Shown here: positions 34,641 through 42,994 of the stretch, one piece after another | How the letters are laid out: each line of letters opens with the position of its first letter | How positions within the stretch are numbered: position 1 is the stretch's first letter | Assembly: GCF_004138325.1 (NCBI RefSeq) | Contig: NZ_SBLB01000005.1 | Span: forward strand, 434,001-498,000 | Length of the DNA stretch: 64,000 nucleotides | Direction: 5' to 3' | Source of the DNA: Spirosoma sordidisoli | GTDB lineage: Bacteria > Bacteroidota > Bacteroidia > Cytophagales > Spirosomataceae | The notes under the pieces: generated by a model | Databases searched by the model: none | What the model saw: only the letters and a program-made list of their open reading frames with translations | What the model was told of the DNA's origin: nothing | Program-made: the position numbers and the translations under genes

Positions 34641-35504
34641 ATGAAATACGTTTCCGAGATTTACACCCGCCCCGCGCTGGTAACTAGCGAAACGCTGGCC
34701 TGGCAGGGCGTACGGGTAGAGCGCTATCAGCTGGAAGCCATGGAGCTGCCCCCGCACTATCACGAGCAGCACCTGCTGATGCTGCACCAGATGGAAGCCC
34801 CGGTACTGGCCCAGCGGCAAAAAGGAAGTCAGCTGCAGCAGGCCGTATTCCGCACGGGAGACTTAGGTCTCTATCCCGGCGGAGAGTACGGCCGGGTAGC
34901 CTGGACCGGCCCGGCCGATACCATTCATCTGTCTATCGATGGTCAGCATCTGGAACGGCTGGCCCGGCAGGGGATGGACATCGGGTCGTTTAACCTCCGC
35001 GACCGGTTTCAGTTCGAAGATGCGCTGCTGAGTGAGCTGGGGCAGCAACTGCTGAACGCGGTTGGTACCCAGCACGCCCTGGGCCTGCTCTACGTCGAGT
35101 CGCTAACCAATGCGCTGTGTTATCACCTCATCGAACACCATGCTACCTGTCAGCCACGCACGGAACCGGGACGGCGGTTGCCGGAAGCGGTACTACATCG
35201 TATCGATGCCTATCTGGAAGCCCGTGCCGATCAGCCCGTAACGCTCGATGTACTGGCGGGGCTGGCTAACCTCAGCGTGTTCCATTTTGCCCGTCTTTTT
35301 AAGCGCACTACGGGTCAGTCGCCGTATCAGTACGTAATCGGCTGGAAAATCAGACAGGCCTGCCAACTGTTGCGAGCCGACATGGCCTCGATAACCGACA
35401 TCAGCGATGCCCTGGGGTTCAACTCATCCACCCAGTTTTCGGTCGCGTTCAAACGCGCGATGGGGGTGAGTCCGCGCGCTTTCAGGCGGGGACAGGCTCG
35501 CTGA
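34641..35504 (+). CDS. AraC-family transcriptional regulator
   Basis: A 287-residue regulator with an N-terminal cupin-like sensor domain (about 20-110, LPPHYHEQHLLMLHQM) and a C-terminal pair of helix-turn-helix motifs (about 185-285: LDVLAGLANLSVFHFARLFK, TGQSPYQYVIGWKIRQACQL, ITDISDALGFNSSTQFSVAF). It is divergently placed from the DUF1080 operon across a 200-base gap and is a natural candidate regulator of it. ATG 34641 is preferred to an in-frame TTG at 34599. Confidence 0.9.
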   Translation: MKYVSEIYTRPALVTSETLAWQGVRVERYQLEAMELPPHYHEQHLLMLHQMEAPVLAQRQKGSQLQQAVFRTGDLGLYPGGEYGRVAWTGPADTIHLSIDGQHLERLARQGMDIGSFNLRDRFQFEDALLSELGQQLLNAVGTQHALGLLYVESLTNALCYHLIEHHATCQPRTEPGRRLPEAVLHRIDAYLEARADQPVTLDVLAGLANLSVFHFARLFKRTTGQSPYQYVIGWKIRQACQLLRADMASITDISDALGFNSSTQFSVAFKRAMGVSPRAFRRGQAR

Positions 35505-35683
35505 GGTCACGGTATCGACACGGGGCGGGTTCTGGGTGGCAGCGCTGTTGCCGATCGTTCACGAAGCCGAAGAAAAGCAGGATATAGCCGAAAGAAAGCA
35601 GGAATTCGCCGGTCGGTCTGCGTGGCCGGTCAGACCTTTGTCGCTGCAACATATATCAACACAAGCAAATCACGAAACAGGCA

Positions 35684-36580
35684 ATGGCAACAACAATTCT
35701 GGTAGCGGGCGGAACCGGTAATCTGGGCGGACGAATCATCAACGCCCTGCTCGATCGGGGTGCGGACGTTCGGGCGCTGGTTCGGCTCAGCTCCGACGAT
35801 GATAAAGTACAGGAACTCGAGCAGCGGGGCGTACGCGTTTTTCGGGTCGATATGAACGATCTGGCTCAACTGACCAGCGCGTGCGAAGGTGTTTCGTGCG
35901 TTGTCTCGGCCATTCAGGGGCTGGGCGATGTGCTGATCGATACCCAGTCGAAGCTGCTCGAAGCGGCCGTGGCGGCTGGGGTGCCGCGCTTTATTCCGTC
36001 CGATTTTTCGAGCGATTACACGCAGATTGCCGAGGGCTACAACCGCAATTTCGATCTACGGCGGGACTTCAAGACCCATCTCGACCAGGCTCCTATTGCG
36101 GCTACGTCCGTTCTGAACGGCGCCTTTGCCGATATGCTGGCCTACATCCCGCTGCTCAATTTCGAGAAAAAACAGGTAACCTACTGGGAAGATGCCGACT
36201 GGCGCATTGACTTCACGACCATGGACAATACGGCCGCCTATACGGCCGAGGCTGCCCTGGACGCTAGTACGCCCCGTATACTCCGGATTGCCAGTTTTCA
36301 GATCAGCCCCAACGAGCTGGCTGCGGTGGCCGGCGAGATGACCGGTCAGCGGTTTGAGGTCGTTCGGCTGGGGAGTCGGGATGAACTGGCGGCCTACAAC
36401 CAGCGCGAACGGGCTGCGCATCCGGAGGGCGAGCAGGAGGTCTACCCCAGCTGGCAGCAAAGTCAGTATATGCACAGCATGTTCAGCGCCCAGAACCAAC
36501 CGCTCGACAACGACCGCTATCCCGCCATTCAGTGGACAAGCGTACAGGAGATTTTGTCGGCAAGTCGCGGACGTCGATAA
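35684..36580 (+). CDS. NmrA-like NAD(P)-binding oxidoreductase
   Basis: A 298-residue atypical short-chain dehydrogenase of the NmrA / isoflavone-reductase-like type. The N-terminal dinucleotide motif is LVAGGTGNLGGRIINALL. FRVDMNDLAQL and the VPRFIPSDFSSDY stretch are typical of this group. Members either reduce aromatic substrates or sense the NADP redox state. No neighbour hints at the substrate. Confidence 0.85.
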   Translation: MATTILVAGGTGNLGGRIINALLDRGADVRALVRLSSDDDKVQELEQRGVRVFRVDMNDLAQLTSACEGVSCVVSAIQGLGDVLIDTQSKLLEAAVAAGVPRFIPSDFSSDYTQIAEGYNRNFDLRRDFKTHLDQAPIAATSVLNGAFADMLAYIPLLNFEKKQVTYWEDADWRIDFTTMDNTAAYTAEAALDASTPRILRIASFQISPNELAAVAGEMTGQRFEVVRLGSRDELAAYNQRERAAHPEGEQEVYPSWQQSQYMHSMFSAQNQPLDNDRYPAIQWTSVQEILSASRGRR

Positions 36581-36776
36581 GTGATGAAGGGCGTTGGGAA
36601 CGGGAAATTGACATGCTGTCCCGCAGAAATTTTGGGCAGGCAGGTTTTTTTTGACAGGTCACCCCGCCGATTGACGTGTCGCCACTAGGACCGGGTGAAC
36701 TAGTTTGTTCGTCGGCAGAGGCCAAAGTTGCCCAGGGTTGCCGTATTTAGCGTCTAATCACCCGCAAACGCATCAT

Positions 36777-37136
36777 ATGGTTTCTATCGAACGATTCCGC
36801 CAAATGGCTCTGTCGTTTCCCGAAATGACGGAGGCCCCCCATTTCGACAAAACATCGTTCAAAGTCGTGAAGAAAGTCGTCGTGACTTTGAACCAGAAAG
36901 AGAATCGGGTCTGCCTCAAACTGTCCGAGCGGGATCAGGACCTGTTCTCGACCTTCGACCGGACCGTTATCTACCCCGTACCGAATAAGTGGGGCCGCCA
37001 GGGCTGGACCCTGGTCAGTCTGGGTAAGGTAGCCGAAGAAACCCTGCTCGACGCTCTGTCGGCGGCCTACCGGGAGGTCGCGCCCAAACGATTGTCGGCG
37101 CTGCTGGAACCCGGGCCCGATGAGTCAATTCTATAA
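36777..37136 (+). CDS. MmcQ/YjbR family DNA-binding-fold protein
   Basis: A 119-residue protein matching the YjbR/MmcQ fold: FRQMALSFPEMTEAPHFDKT, a central beta-sheet with VCLKLSERDQ, and the C-terminal GWTLVSLGKVAEETLLDALS with a helix holding AAYREVAPKRL. The fold binds DNA in a few studied members, but the role is mostly unknown. ATG 36777 fits the family length. A strong bidirectional terminator follows immediately. Confidence 0.85.
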   Translation: MVSIERFRQMALSFPEMTEAPHFDKTSFKVVKKVVVTLNQKENRVCLKLSERDQDLFSTFDRTVIYPVPNKWGRQGWTLVSLGKVAEETLLDALSAAYREVAPKRLSALLEPGPDESIL

Positions 37137-37174
37137 AAAAAGCCTCCGGAACATATCCGGAGGCTTTTTTTATA
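37132..37174. terminator. Bidirectional rho-independent terminator
   Basis: A 19-bp perfect stem (37132-37150 with 37156-37174, loop ACATA) has a GC-rich core gcctccgga flanked by A7 and T7 runs, so it works in both directions. It separates the convergent YjbR and lipoprotein genes. Confidence 0.92.
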
Positions 37175-37190
37175 GACCGTAAGCAGATGC

Positions 37191-37643
37191 TTATTTTCTA
37201 TATATCGTAGTTATCTGACCCTGGACCGTTGCCGTCGAGGAAACAGGCAGAGTATAGCTGACGGGTGTCGTTAAGGTCAGCTCTTCAATGTTTTTGTTTT
37301 TCGAGTACGTATATATGTCCTGATCGCCGGTGTCGTACTTCAGGGTCAGGCTATTGTTCGAGAACTCCCAGGTTCCGGGGGCATCATCGACCGTAACGTT
37401 TTTGTAGTTGGTGTTGAATGTATTATCCGCGTAGATGTCGATGGTGGAGCCGAGCGACTCGAAATAATACAGATCGATAGCTGCTCCGTTGATATTCGAG
37501 GAAGCCGGAAATCCACTAAGCAGTCCCCGGCTCAGCTCCCACCGGCCAACAATGGGTGAAACCGGAGCCGGGTCATCATTTTTACAGGCATTTAACAGCG
37601 TGATGAGGCCGAGCAGACAAAACACGTACAGGGAACGCTTCAT
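37191..37643 (-). CDS. Lipocalin-like lipoprotein
   Basis: A 150-residue lipoprotein with the signal MKRSLYVFCLLGLITLLNAC; the lipobox cysteine is residue 20. The mature part VGRWELSRGLL, a beta-rich region and GTWEFSNNSLTLKY match lipocalin-like (DUF5004-type) Bacteroidota lipoproteins. Ligand unknown. The ATG at 37643 is chosen because it starts the signal peptide; an upstream in-frame start at 37727 adds residues without function. Confidence 0.8.
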   Translation of the reverse strand: MKRSLYVFCLLGLITLLNACKNDDPAPVSPIVGRWELSRGLLSGFPASSNINGAAIDLYYFESLGSTIDIYADNTFNTNYKNVTVDDAPGTWEFSNNSLTLKYDTGDQDIYTYSKNKNIEELTLTTPVSYTLPVSSTATVQGQITTIYRK

Positions 37644-37968
37644 AGAAAATGCATTTTGATGGATTGATCGAAAAGACAGACAAGAGACTCTAAAGTACAA
37701 AAAAATCAATACAGCCCGTCGGAACACTAGCGAAAGGCCAATTTCTTTCCATACCTACTGTACGCAGTTTATCCGCCAACCGATGCATCGGTAAGCCGGA
37801 ATCAGAACGCGAACCGGCCCGCCGAAAAATTATGGCGAAACATATTTCCATTTACGGCTCAAATGACGACTAATGTGTAGCTGCGAGTGTGTACGTAACC
37901 TATTCTATATCTGTTATTTACCGTTTACTAAATAAGGCAAAAATCCTGGCTTCATTTCATCCATATTC

Positions 37969-39630
37969 ATGAACACACACACACCATTTGCCCGAAGTAC
38001 GATGAAAATTTATCAGGATGGCCTCATTATTGACGGCGATGCGGCTACGTTGCTGACCGAGGCTGCTACCGAACGATTTACTCCGGCCGAACCGGCTCCC
38101 GCAACCAGCCCCTGGGATCGGGCGCACCTGGCGCGCCAGCGGTCCAGCGTGGCCTTTGCAGAACCCGATTACATCAACCACTATCCGTTTCGGAACCCGG
38201 CCTACGACGACCGGCTGCTGCAACTCGAATCGTTCGGCGATACGGGCGATGTCTGCAGCCGTAACAACGATTACGATCCACACTGGACTTACCCCACCCG
38301 CGACGGCCGGGCCGAAAAGCGAATCTGGCACCTCGGCAGCGATTTTTCCCAGCTCAAAGCCGCCCGCGACCAGATCAACGCCCAGCCCGGTCAGGTTGTA
38401 CGGATCGCTCATCTCGACACGGGCTACGACCCTACGCACCACACGTTTCCGGATACGATTATCCGGCACGATCTGGAACGCAACTTCATTGAGGGCGAAG
38501 CGCCCGACTCGGCCGTTGACCCGCGGTCGGGGGGGGCTACCAACCAGCCTGGCCACGGAACCGGTACGCTGTCGATCCTGGCCGGCAAGCGGATTCGACT
38601 CGATGAGGCCGGTTTTGACGATAGTCTGGGGCTGGCCGAACGCATCGAGATCGTTCCCATCCGGATCGCCAGGAGCGTTGTTTTGTTTCGGTCGCGGGCG
38701 TTTGTGCAGGCCATGGAGTATGTAATCCGGCTCCACGACGACCCCGCCACCCGCTGTCATGTCGTGACGATGAGTATGGGCGGGCTGGCTTCCAACGCCT
38801 GGGCCGATGTCGTGAACGAAGCCTACGAGCGGGGCATCTTCATCGTGTCGGCGGCTGGTAACAACTTCGGGCGGGCCACCCCCCGTACGCTCGTGTACCC
38901 CGCCCGGTTTGGCCGGGTTACGGCGGCCTGCGGAGTTACCTTCGATGGGTCGCCCTACTACCAGCCCGACGCGCCGGTCAGTCTGATGCAGGGTAACTTC
39001 GGCCCACGGCGGCTGATGGACCGATCCATTGCCGCTTTTACACCGAATGTGCCCTGGGCCAAGATCGGCTGCGATCATGTGGTCAGTCTGGCCGGGGCCG
39101 GTACGTCGGCGGCTACGCCCCAGGTGGCCGCAGCGGCAGCGCTGTACCGGCTGAAGTACTTCGATGAGCTGGCGGCCCTGCCCGGCTGGCAGCAGGTAGA
39201 GGCTACGCGTCATGCCCTGTTTACGTCGGCCCGCAAGGCGATAGCGCCCGGCTTCGACAATGACATTCGATTGTATTTCGGCAACGGTGTGCTGAAGGCC
39301 GCCGATGCGCTGGCCATACCCCCCACGGCTTCGCTGCTGCACAAAACCCCCGCCGACGTGGTGGCCTGGCCCATCCTGAGCATACTGGCCGGTTTTGTGA
39401 CCCTAGAGACCATGCCCCGGCCCGAGAACGAAGAAGAGCAGATGATGTTCGAAACGGAAGTGCAGCAACTGATTCAGCTGTCGCCCCGGTTGCAGGAGCT
39501 GCTGGACAACGAAGAAAAGCAGCCCGACGACCTGAGCCCGGCTGACCAGCGTCTCTTTCTCGACACGCTGCTGGCCATGCCCGAAGCCTCGCTCCGGCTG
39601 AAAGTGTTTATTCAATCTGTAATCCGCTGA
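37969..39630 (+). CDS. S8 subtilisin-like serine protease of the EAD/STAND operon
   Basis: A 553-residue subtilase with all catalytic elements: D150 in RIAHLDTGYD, H196 in GHGTGTLSILAG, oxyanion N298 in VSAAGNN and S380 in GTSAATPQVAAAA. There is no signal peptide, so it should be cytoplasmic. The first ~140 residues are not a typical inhibitor prodomain. The C-terminal ~110 residues are helical and acidic (PRPENEEEQMMFETEV onwards) and may be an adaptor. It opens a five-gene unit; the next gene starts 4 bases after its stop. By analogy with conflict systems it may be a regulated effector or processing protease, which is an inference. Confidence 0.88.
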   Translation: MNTHTPFARSTMKIYQDGLIIDGDAATLLTEAATERFTPAEPAPATSPWDRAHLARQRSSVAFAEPDYINHYPFRNPAYDDRLLQLESFGDTGDVCSRNNDYDPHWTYPTRDGRAEKRIWHLGSDFSQLKAARDQINAQPGQVVRIAHLDTGYDPTHHTFPDTIIRHDLERNFIEGEAPDSAVDPRSGGATNQPGHGTGTLSILAGKRIRLDEAGFDDSLGLAERIEIVPIRIARSVVLFRSRAFVQAMEYVIRLHDDPATRCHVVTMSMGGLASNAWADVVNEAYERGIFIVSAAGNNFGRATPRTLVYPARFGRVTAACGVTFDGSPYYQPDAPVSLMQGNFGPRRLMDRSIAAFTPNVPWAKIGCDHVVSLAGAGTSAATPQVAAAAALYRLKYFDELAALPGWQQVEATRHALFTSARKAIAPGFDNDIRLYFGNGVLKAADALAIPPTASLLHKTPADVVAWPILSILAGFVTLETMPRPENEEEQMMFETEVQQLIQLSPRLQELLDNEEKQPDDLSPADQRLFLDTLLAMPEASLRLKVFIQSVIR

Positions 39631-39634
39631 TCCT

Positions 39635-40789
39635 ATGCTACCGGCTCTGTCACCTGCCCAATCGTTCGCTGATGCTTACAAGGCCACCCGCGTGATCGAA
39701 ACGCTGGAAAATTATGCGGTTGCTGACCAGCTTGACACCAGTCTGGCGGGCGGGCGGGCCCAGTCCGTGATGAACGTCGCGCACGAATCCGATTTCTGGC
39801 GAACGATACTGGCTAATCCTGATAACACAGCCGATATTCCCGTCAGTTTGAATCAGTTTACGCTTAGCGACTGGGTACCGCGGGTGCCAGGCCTGTTCTG
39901 GAGCGGGAACGCCACCCGAATCCGGATCCGGGTGGCCGACGGGCGAGCCATCTATGACCCCTTTGGGAAGTCACAGTTTGTACTGGGTGGTATCGGAACG
40001 AACCTACTGGCACCCGATCCGGGCGGACAGCGGGTAGCCTGTCTGGTTCGCGGCAGGGATGTATCGGGCGGCATCCCGATGGTGATATCGAACCGGATCT
40101 GGCGCAGGCTCAGTCTGGAACCCGGCCTGGTTCTGACGCTGACGGAGGTCTGGTGGCAGCTCATGACAGAGGAGTGGCAGCAGCGGTTCGACTCGGTCAA
40201 AGACATTCCGCGTGCGTATCTCTGCGTCGACGATGAGTCGCAGGTGCAGGTGGTCGGTAAACGAGAAGCGCCGGGCTATCAGCCCTATTCGCTGATCGAG
40301 TACGTGAAAGACGACGTGTTGCAGTACGACTACGTGTTTCGTACAATATACCCCGGTGACAGCCGTCAGGAGGTGGCCGATTTTTTTGAAATGTACCGAA
40401 TGAGGTACGGCTACAACGGTCGCTATCTGATCAGCCCTGACCCTGTCAGTCCGCTCTTCGACGCTGTCTACAGCTCACCCCTGCAACTGCGGCAGGCCCG
40501 AAGTGGAGCCCAGTTTCACCTCGAACTACTCAAGGAAAATATTCGGGAAACGTATTTCGGTGGTACACGGGGCGCCGACATCCTGAGCCTGCTATCGCGC
40601 TCGTATCGGGATACGGCCAATATTAACATGGTGGCTACCCAACTGGGATTTCCAACAGGCACCTTTGCCAGTTCAGTACCCGCTGACCAGATTGCTCAAC
40701 TGGTCGACTGGTGCGTGGATACGCCCGGTAAAATGGAAGAGCTTATCGACAAACTGACCGGTAAACAACCCGAACTCCTATTACCATAA
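39635..40789 (+). CDS. Unknown protein with C-terminal effector-associated domain
   Basis: A 384-residue protein. Residues 1 to about 310 match nothing I recognise: a mixed alpha/beta region with GLFWSGNATRIRIRVADG and WWQLMTEEWQQRF, and no signal peptide or membrane segment. Residues about 315-381 form a helical module (LLSRSYRDTANINMVATQLG, then VDWCVDTPGKMEELIDKL) that aligns with the N-terminal modules of the next two proteins. I read it as an effector-associated domain (EAD), an adaptor of NTPase-linked conflict systems. The N-terminal part would be either an effector or a sensor. Gaps to its neighbours are 4 and 11 bases. Confidence 0.7.
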   Translation: MLPALSPAQSFADAYKATRVIETLENYAVADQLDTSLAGGRAQSVMNVAHESDFWRTILANPDNTADIPVSLNQFTLSDWVPRVPGLFWSGNATRIRIRVADGRAIYDPFGKSQFVLGGIGTNLLAPDPGGQRVACLVRGRDVSGGIPMVISNRIWRRLSLEPGLVLTLTEVWWQLMTEEWQQRFDSVKDIPRAYLCVDDESQVQVVGKREAPGYQPYSLIEYVKDDVLQYDYVFRTIYPGDSRQEVADFFEMYRMRYGYNGRYLISPDPVSPLFDAVYSSPLQLRQARSGAQFHLELLKENIRETYFGGTRGADILSLLSRSYRDTANINMVATQLGFPTGTFASSVPADQIAQLVDWCVDTPGKMEELIDKLTGKQPELLLP

Positions 40790-40800
40790 CCTTACCCTGT

Positions 40801-41823
40801 ATGAACTGGAACGAGACCCTTACCATACTGAACTACCGGCTGGCCCGGCTTTACCGGCAGCCGAACGCAGCCATTGCGGTTGTGGAGCGGGCCAACTACA
40901 ACACCCTGCAGATCGATATCAGCGGCAACCCGGCCGTTATGTGGTTCAACATCCTCGACTACGCGCGCACAACGGCCAACAACTGGAACAAGATCATCGC
41001 CCTGCTCGAAGTCGTGACCAGCCCCAACGAGATGGGCGCCGAAGATGAAACGCTGAAAGGTATCCTGGAGAACCTGAAAAAAGGGCAGGTGCCCGTTGAG
41101 CCTCCCAAACCTGTAGCCGTAGCGGCCGTACCACCGGTAGAGGAGAAACGGCTCGAGAAAATCATGGGTAGCAAGAGCACGCTGCTGCCCATCAGTTTTC
41201 TCGAACAGGGCCTCGTTTGCGCCCGCGCCGTAGTTCGCGTGGTTACCCCCGCCGGGCTGGGGACCGGCTTTCTGGTGGGCGACAACTACGTGATCACCAA
41301 CAACCACGTCATCGACAGCATCGACACGGCGCGACAGTCGGTGCTTCAGTTTAACTTCCAGAAGACACTGCAGGGGCTGGATGCGCCCTTAGAAGAGTTC
41401 AGCCTCGACCCCGACGCGGCCTTTACGACCAGCACCGACCGGCCCGAAACCGCCGTGCTCGATTATACGATCGTAAAGGTGAAAGGGAATCCGGCGGCTA
41501 AATACGGGACGCTGACGTTCAGCCCGACGGCGGCCAAAAAAGAAGATTTTGTCAACATCATTCAGCACCCGGCGGGCGGCCCCAAACAGATTGCGTTGTA
41601 TCATAACGTGGTAACGGGAGTCGACGAGCAGGTGGTGCAGTACCTGACCGATACGCTGCCCGGCTCGTCGGGCTCGCCCGTATTCAACTCGGCCTGGCAG
41701 GTCGTGGCGCTGCACCATGCCGGTGGCGAGCTGGTCGATCCCGAGTCGAGCCAGACTGTTGTGCGTAACCAGGGGATCAACGGCCTGCGGGTCAAGGAAG
41801 CCTTCGATCAGCTGATCGCTTAA
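40801..41823 (+). CDS. EAD-trypsin-like serine protease
   Basis: A 340-residue protein with an N-terminal EAD (about residues 6-75, LARLYRQPNAAIAVVERANY), a Pro/Val linker (about 97-115) and a chymotrypsin-fold protease. Catalytic residues are H169 (VITNNHVID), D221 (LDYTIVKV) and S290 (PGSSGSPVF), with GTGFLVGDN before the His. There is no signal peptide, so it is predicted cytoplasmic. EAD-trypsin fusions are known parts of STAND-linked systems, where the EAD recruits the protease to a partner with the same domain. Both flanking genes also carry this EAD. Gaps are 11 bases upstream and 10 downstream. Confidence 0.85.
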   Translation: MNWNETLTILNYRLARLYRQPNAAIAVVERANYNTLQIDISGNPAVMWFNILDYARTTANNWNKIIALLEVVTSPNEMGAEDETLKGILENLKKGQVPVEPPKPVAVAAVPPVEEKRLEKIMGSKSTLLPISFLEQGLVCARAVVRVVTPAGLGTGFLVGDNYVITNNHVIDSIDTARQSVLQFNFQKTLQGLDAPLEEFSLDPDAAFTTSTDRPETAVLDYTIVKVKGNPAAKYGTLTFSPTAAKKEDFVNIIQHPAGGPKQIALYHNVVTGVDEQVVQYLTDTLPGSSGSPVFNSAWQVVALHHAGGELVDPESSQTVVRNQGINGLRVKEAFDQLIA

Positions 41824-41833
41824 CCACACCGGT

Positions 41834-42994
41834 ATGCCACTGACTCCCCGCGAACGGTTCCGGCTGAAAATTTCTCTGGCGCAGAAGTACCAGCAGCCCG
41901 ACGCAGCCCGGCAGGTAGCCACGGTGGCTGGGATCAACACGCTGAGTATTCCCTTCAACGGAACGCCCCCCATCGATCTGTGGGAGAAGATTATTCTGAA
42001 GGCCGAAAAGAGCAACCGGCTCCTGCCCCTGGTTAAACAGGTGGCTACCCAGCACCCCGACGATACCGAATACCCCGACTGGCTCCGCGAGCTGGAAACG
42101 GGCATTCCGGAGCGGCTCCGGAAGCTGGCTCAGTCGATTCGGGATGGGCATTGCCTGTTGTTTCTGGGGCCGGGAACGCTGCTCTGTGAGGTGCAGGAAG
42201 CCGACGGCGGGCCGTTGCAGACGACCACCTTCAACCGGGCATTTGCCAAGGCGCTGGCCAGCGATATGCAGCAGCAGAACATCTATTACGACGAGCGGGA
42301 AGCGTCTAACCTGGCCTATATCGCGCAGCGCTACAGCGACCTGACCCAGAACATTCCGGGTATGCAGGCCAAGCTGGCGCAGGAGTTCTACGAAACCTGC
42401 CAGCCCGACACGCGCCTGTACGAACTGCTGGCGCAGCTGCCGTTCCGCATCGTGATCAACACCAACCCCGACAACGAACTGGCAACGCTCCTGAATCAGC
42501 AGACGCCGGGCCGGTGCGTGCATCGCTACTACAGCCTGGCCAATGCCCAGGACGGGTTGCCACCCACGGGCCCGCGACCGCTCGAGCCGGGTCAGCTGCT
42601 GCTCTACAATATTTTTGGGTGGTTCGGCGACCGGCCGTCCATGATTCTGACCGAGAGCCAGCTGCTCGATTTTACGAACCGGATCCTGAACCGAAACCCG
42701 GCCCTCGATCCGCAGGTGATGGAAGAGTTTACGGCCGGCGAGGATAGTCCGAAGTCGTACCTATTTCTGGGGTTCGACTTCGATCAGTGGTACGTCAAGA
42801 TTGTGTTTCAGACGGTTCTGAAGCTGATCAAGCAGAAAGACAGGGCGTTTTCCATATTCCCGAAAGGGCTGGATTATAAACAGTTTAACCGGGAGTTTTT
42901 CGAAGAGGAGTTCAAGTGCTATTTCATCGACGATGATCTGGGGCTCTTTCTGCGGAGTTTACAGGCCGAATATGAGCAGCTGCCGATGCCATGA
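41834..42994 (+). CDS. EAD-SIR2-like NAD-binding protein
   Basis: A 386-residue protein with an EAD at about residues 10-78 (LAQKYQQPDAARQVATVAG) and a SIR2-like domain from about 92. SIR2 features are LLFLGPGTLL at 108-117, FRIVINTNPDNEL at 204-216 (the T-N-x-D nucleotide site) and LLLYNIFGWFG followed by SMILTESQLLDF at about 256-280. In canonical sirtuins the latter region holds a catalytic His (LHG); here it reads NIFG. SIR2 domains in defence systems deplete NAD. The last four bases overlap the start of the NTPase gene, so translation is coupled. Confidence 0.82.
   Translation: MPLTPRERFRLKISLAQKYQQPDAARQVATVAGINTLSIPFNGTPPIDLWEKIILKAEKSNRLLPLVKQVATQHPDDTEYPDWLRELETGIPERLRKLAQSIRDGHCLLFLGPGTLLCEVQEADGGPLQTTTFNRAFAKALASDMQQQNIYYDEREASNLAYIAQRYSDLTQNIPGMQAKLAQEFYETCQPDTRLYELLAQLPFRIVINTNPDNELATLLNQQTPGRCVHRYYSLANAQDGLPPTGPRPLEPGQLLLYNIFGWFGDRPSMILTESQLLDFTNRILNRNPALDPQVMEEFTAGEDSPKSYLFLGFDFDQWYVKIVFQTVLKLIKQKDRAFSIFPKGLDYKQFNREFFEEEFKCYFIDDDLGLFLRSLQAEYEQLPMP

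Noticed and set aside
37957..39342. Minus-strand open frame of about 460 codons opposite the subtilase gene
   Set aside because: The plus strand encodes a complete Asp-His-Asn-Ser subtilase; the antisense product is low-complexity and matches no family pattern.
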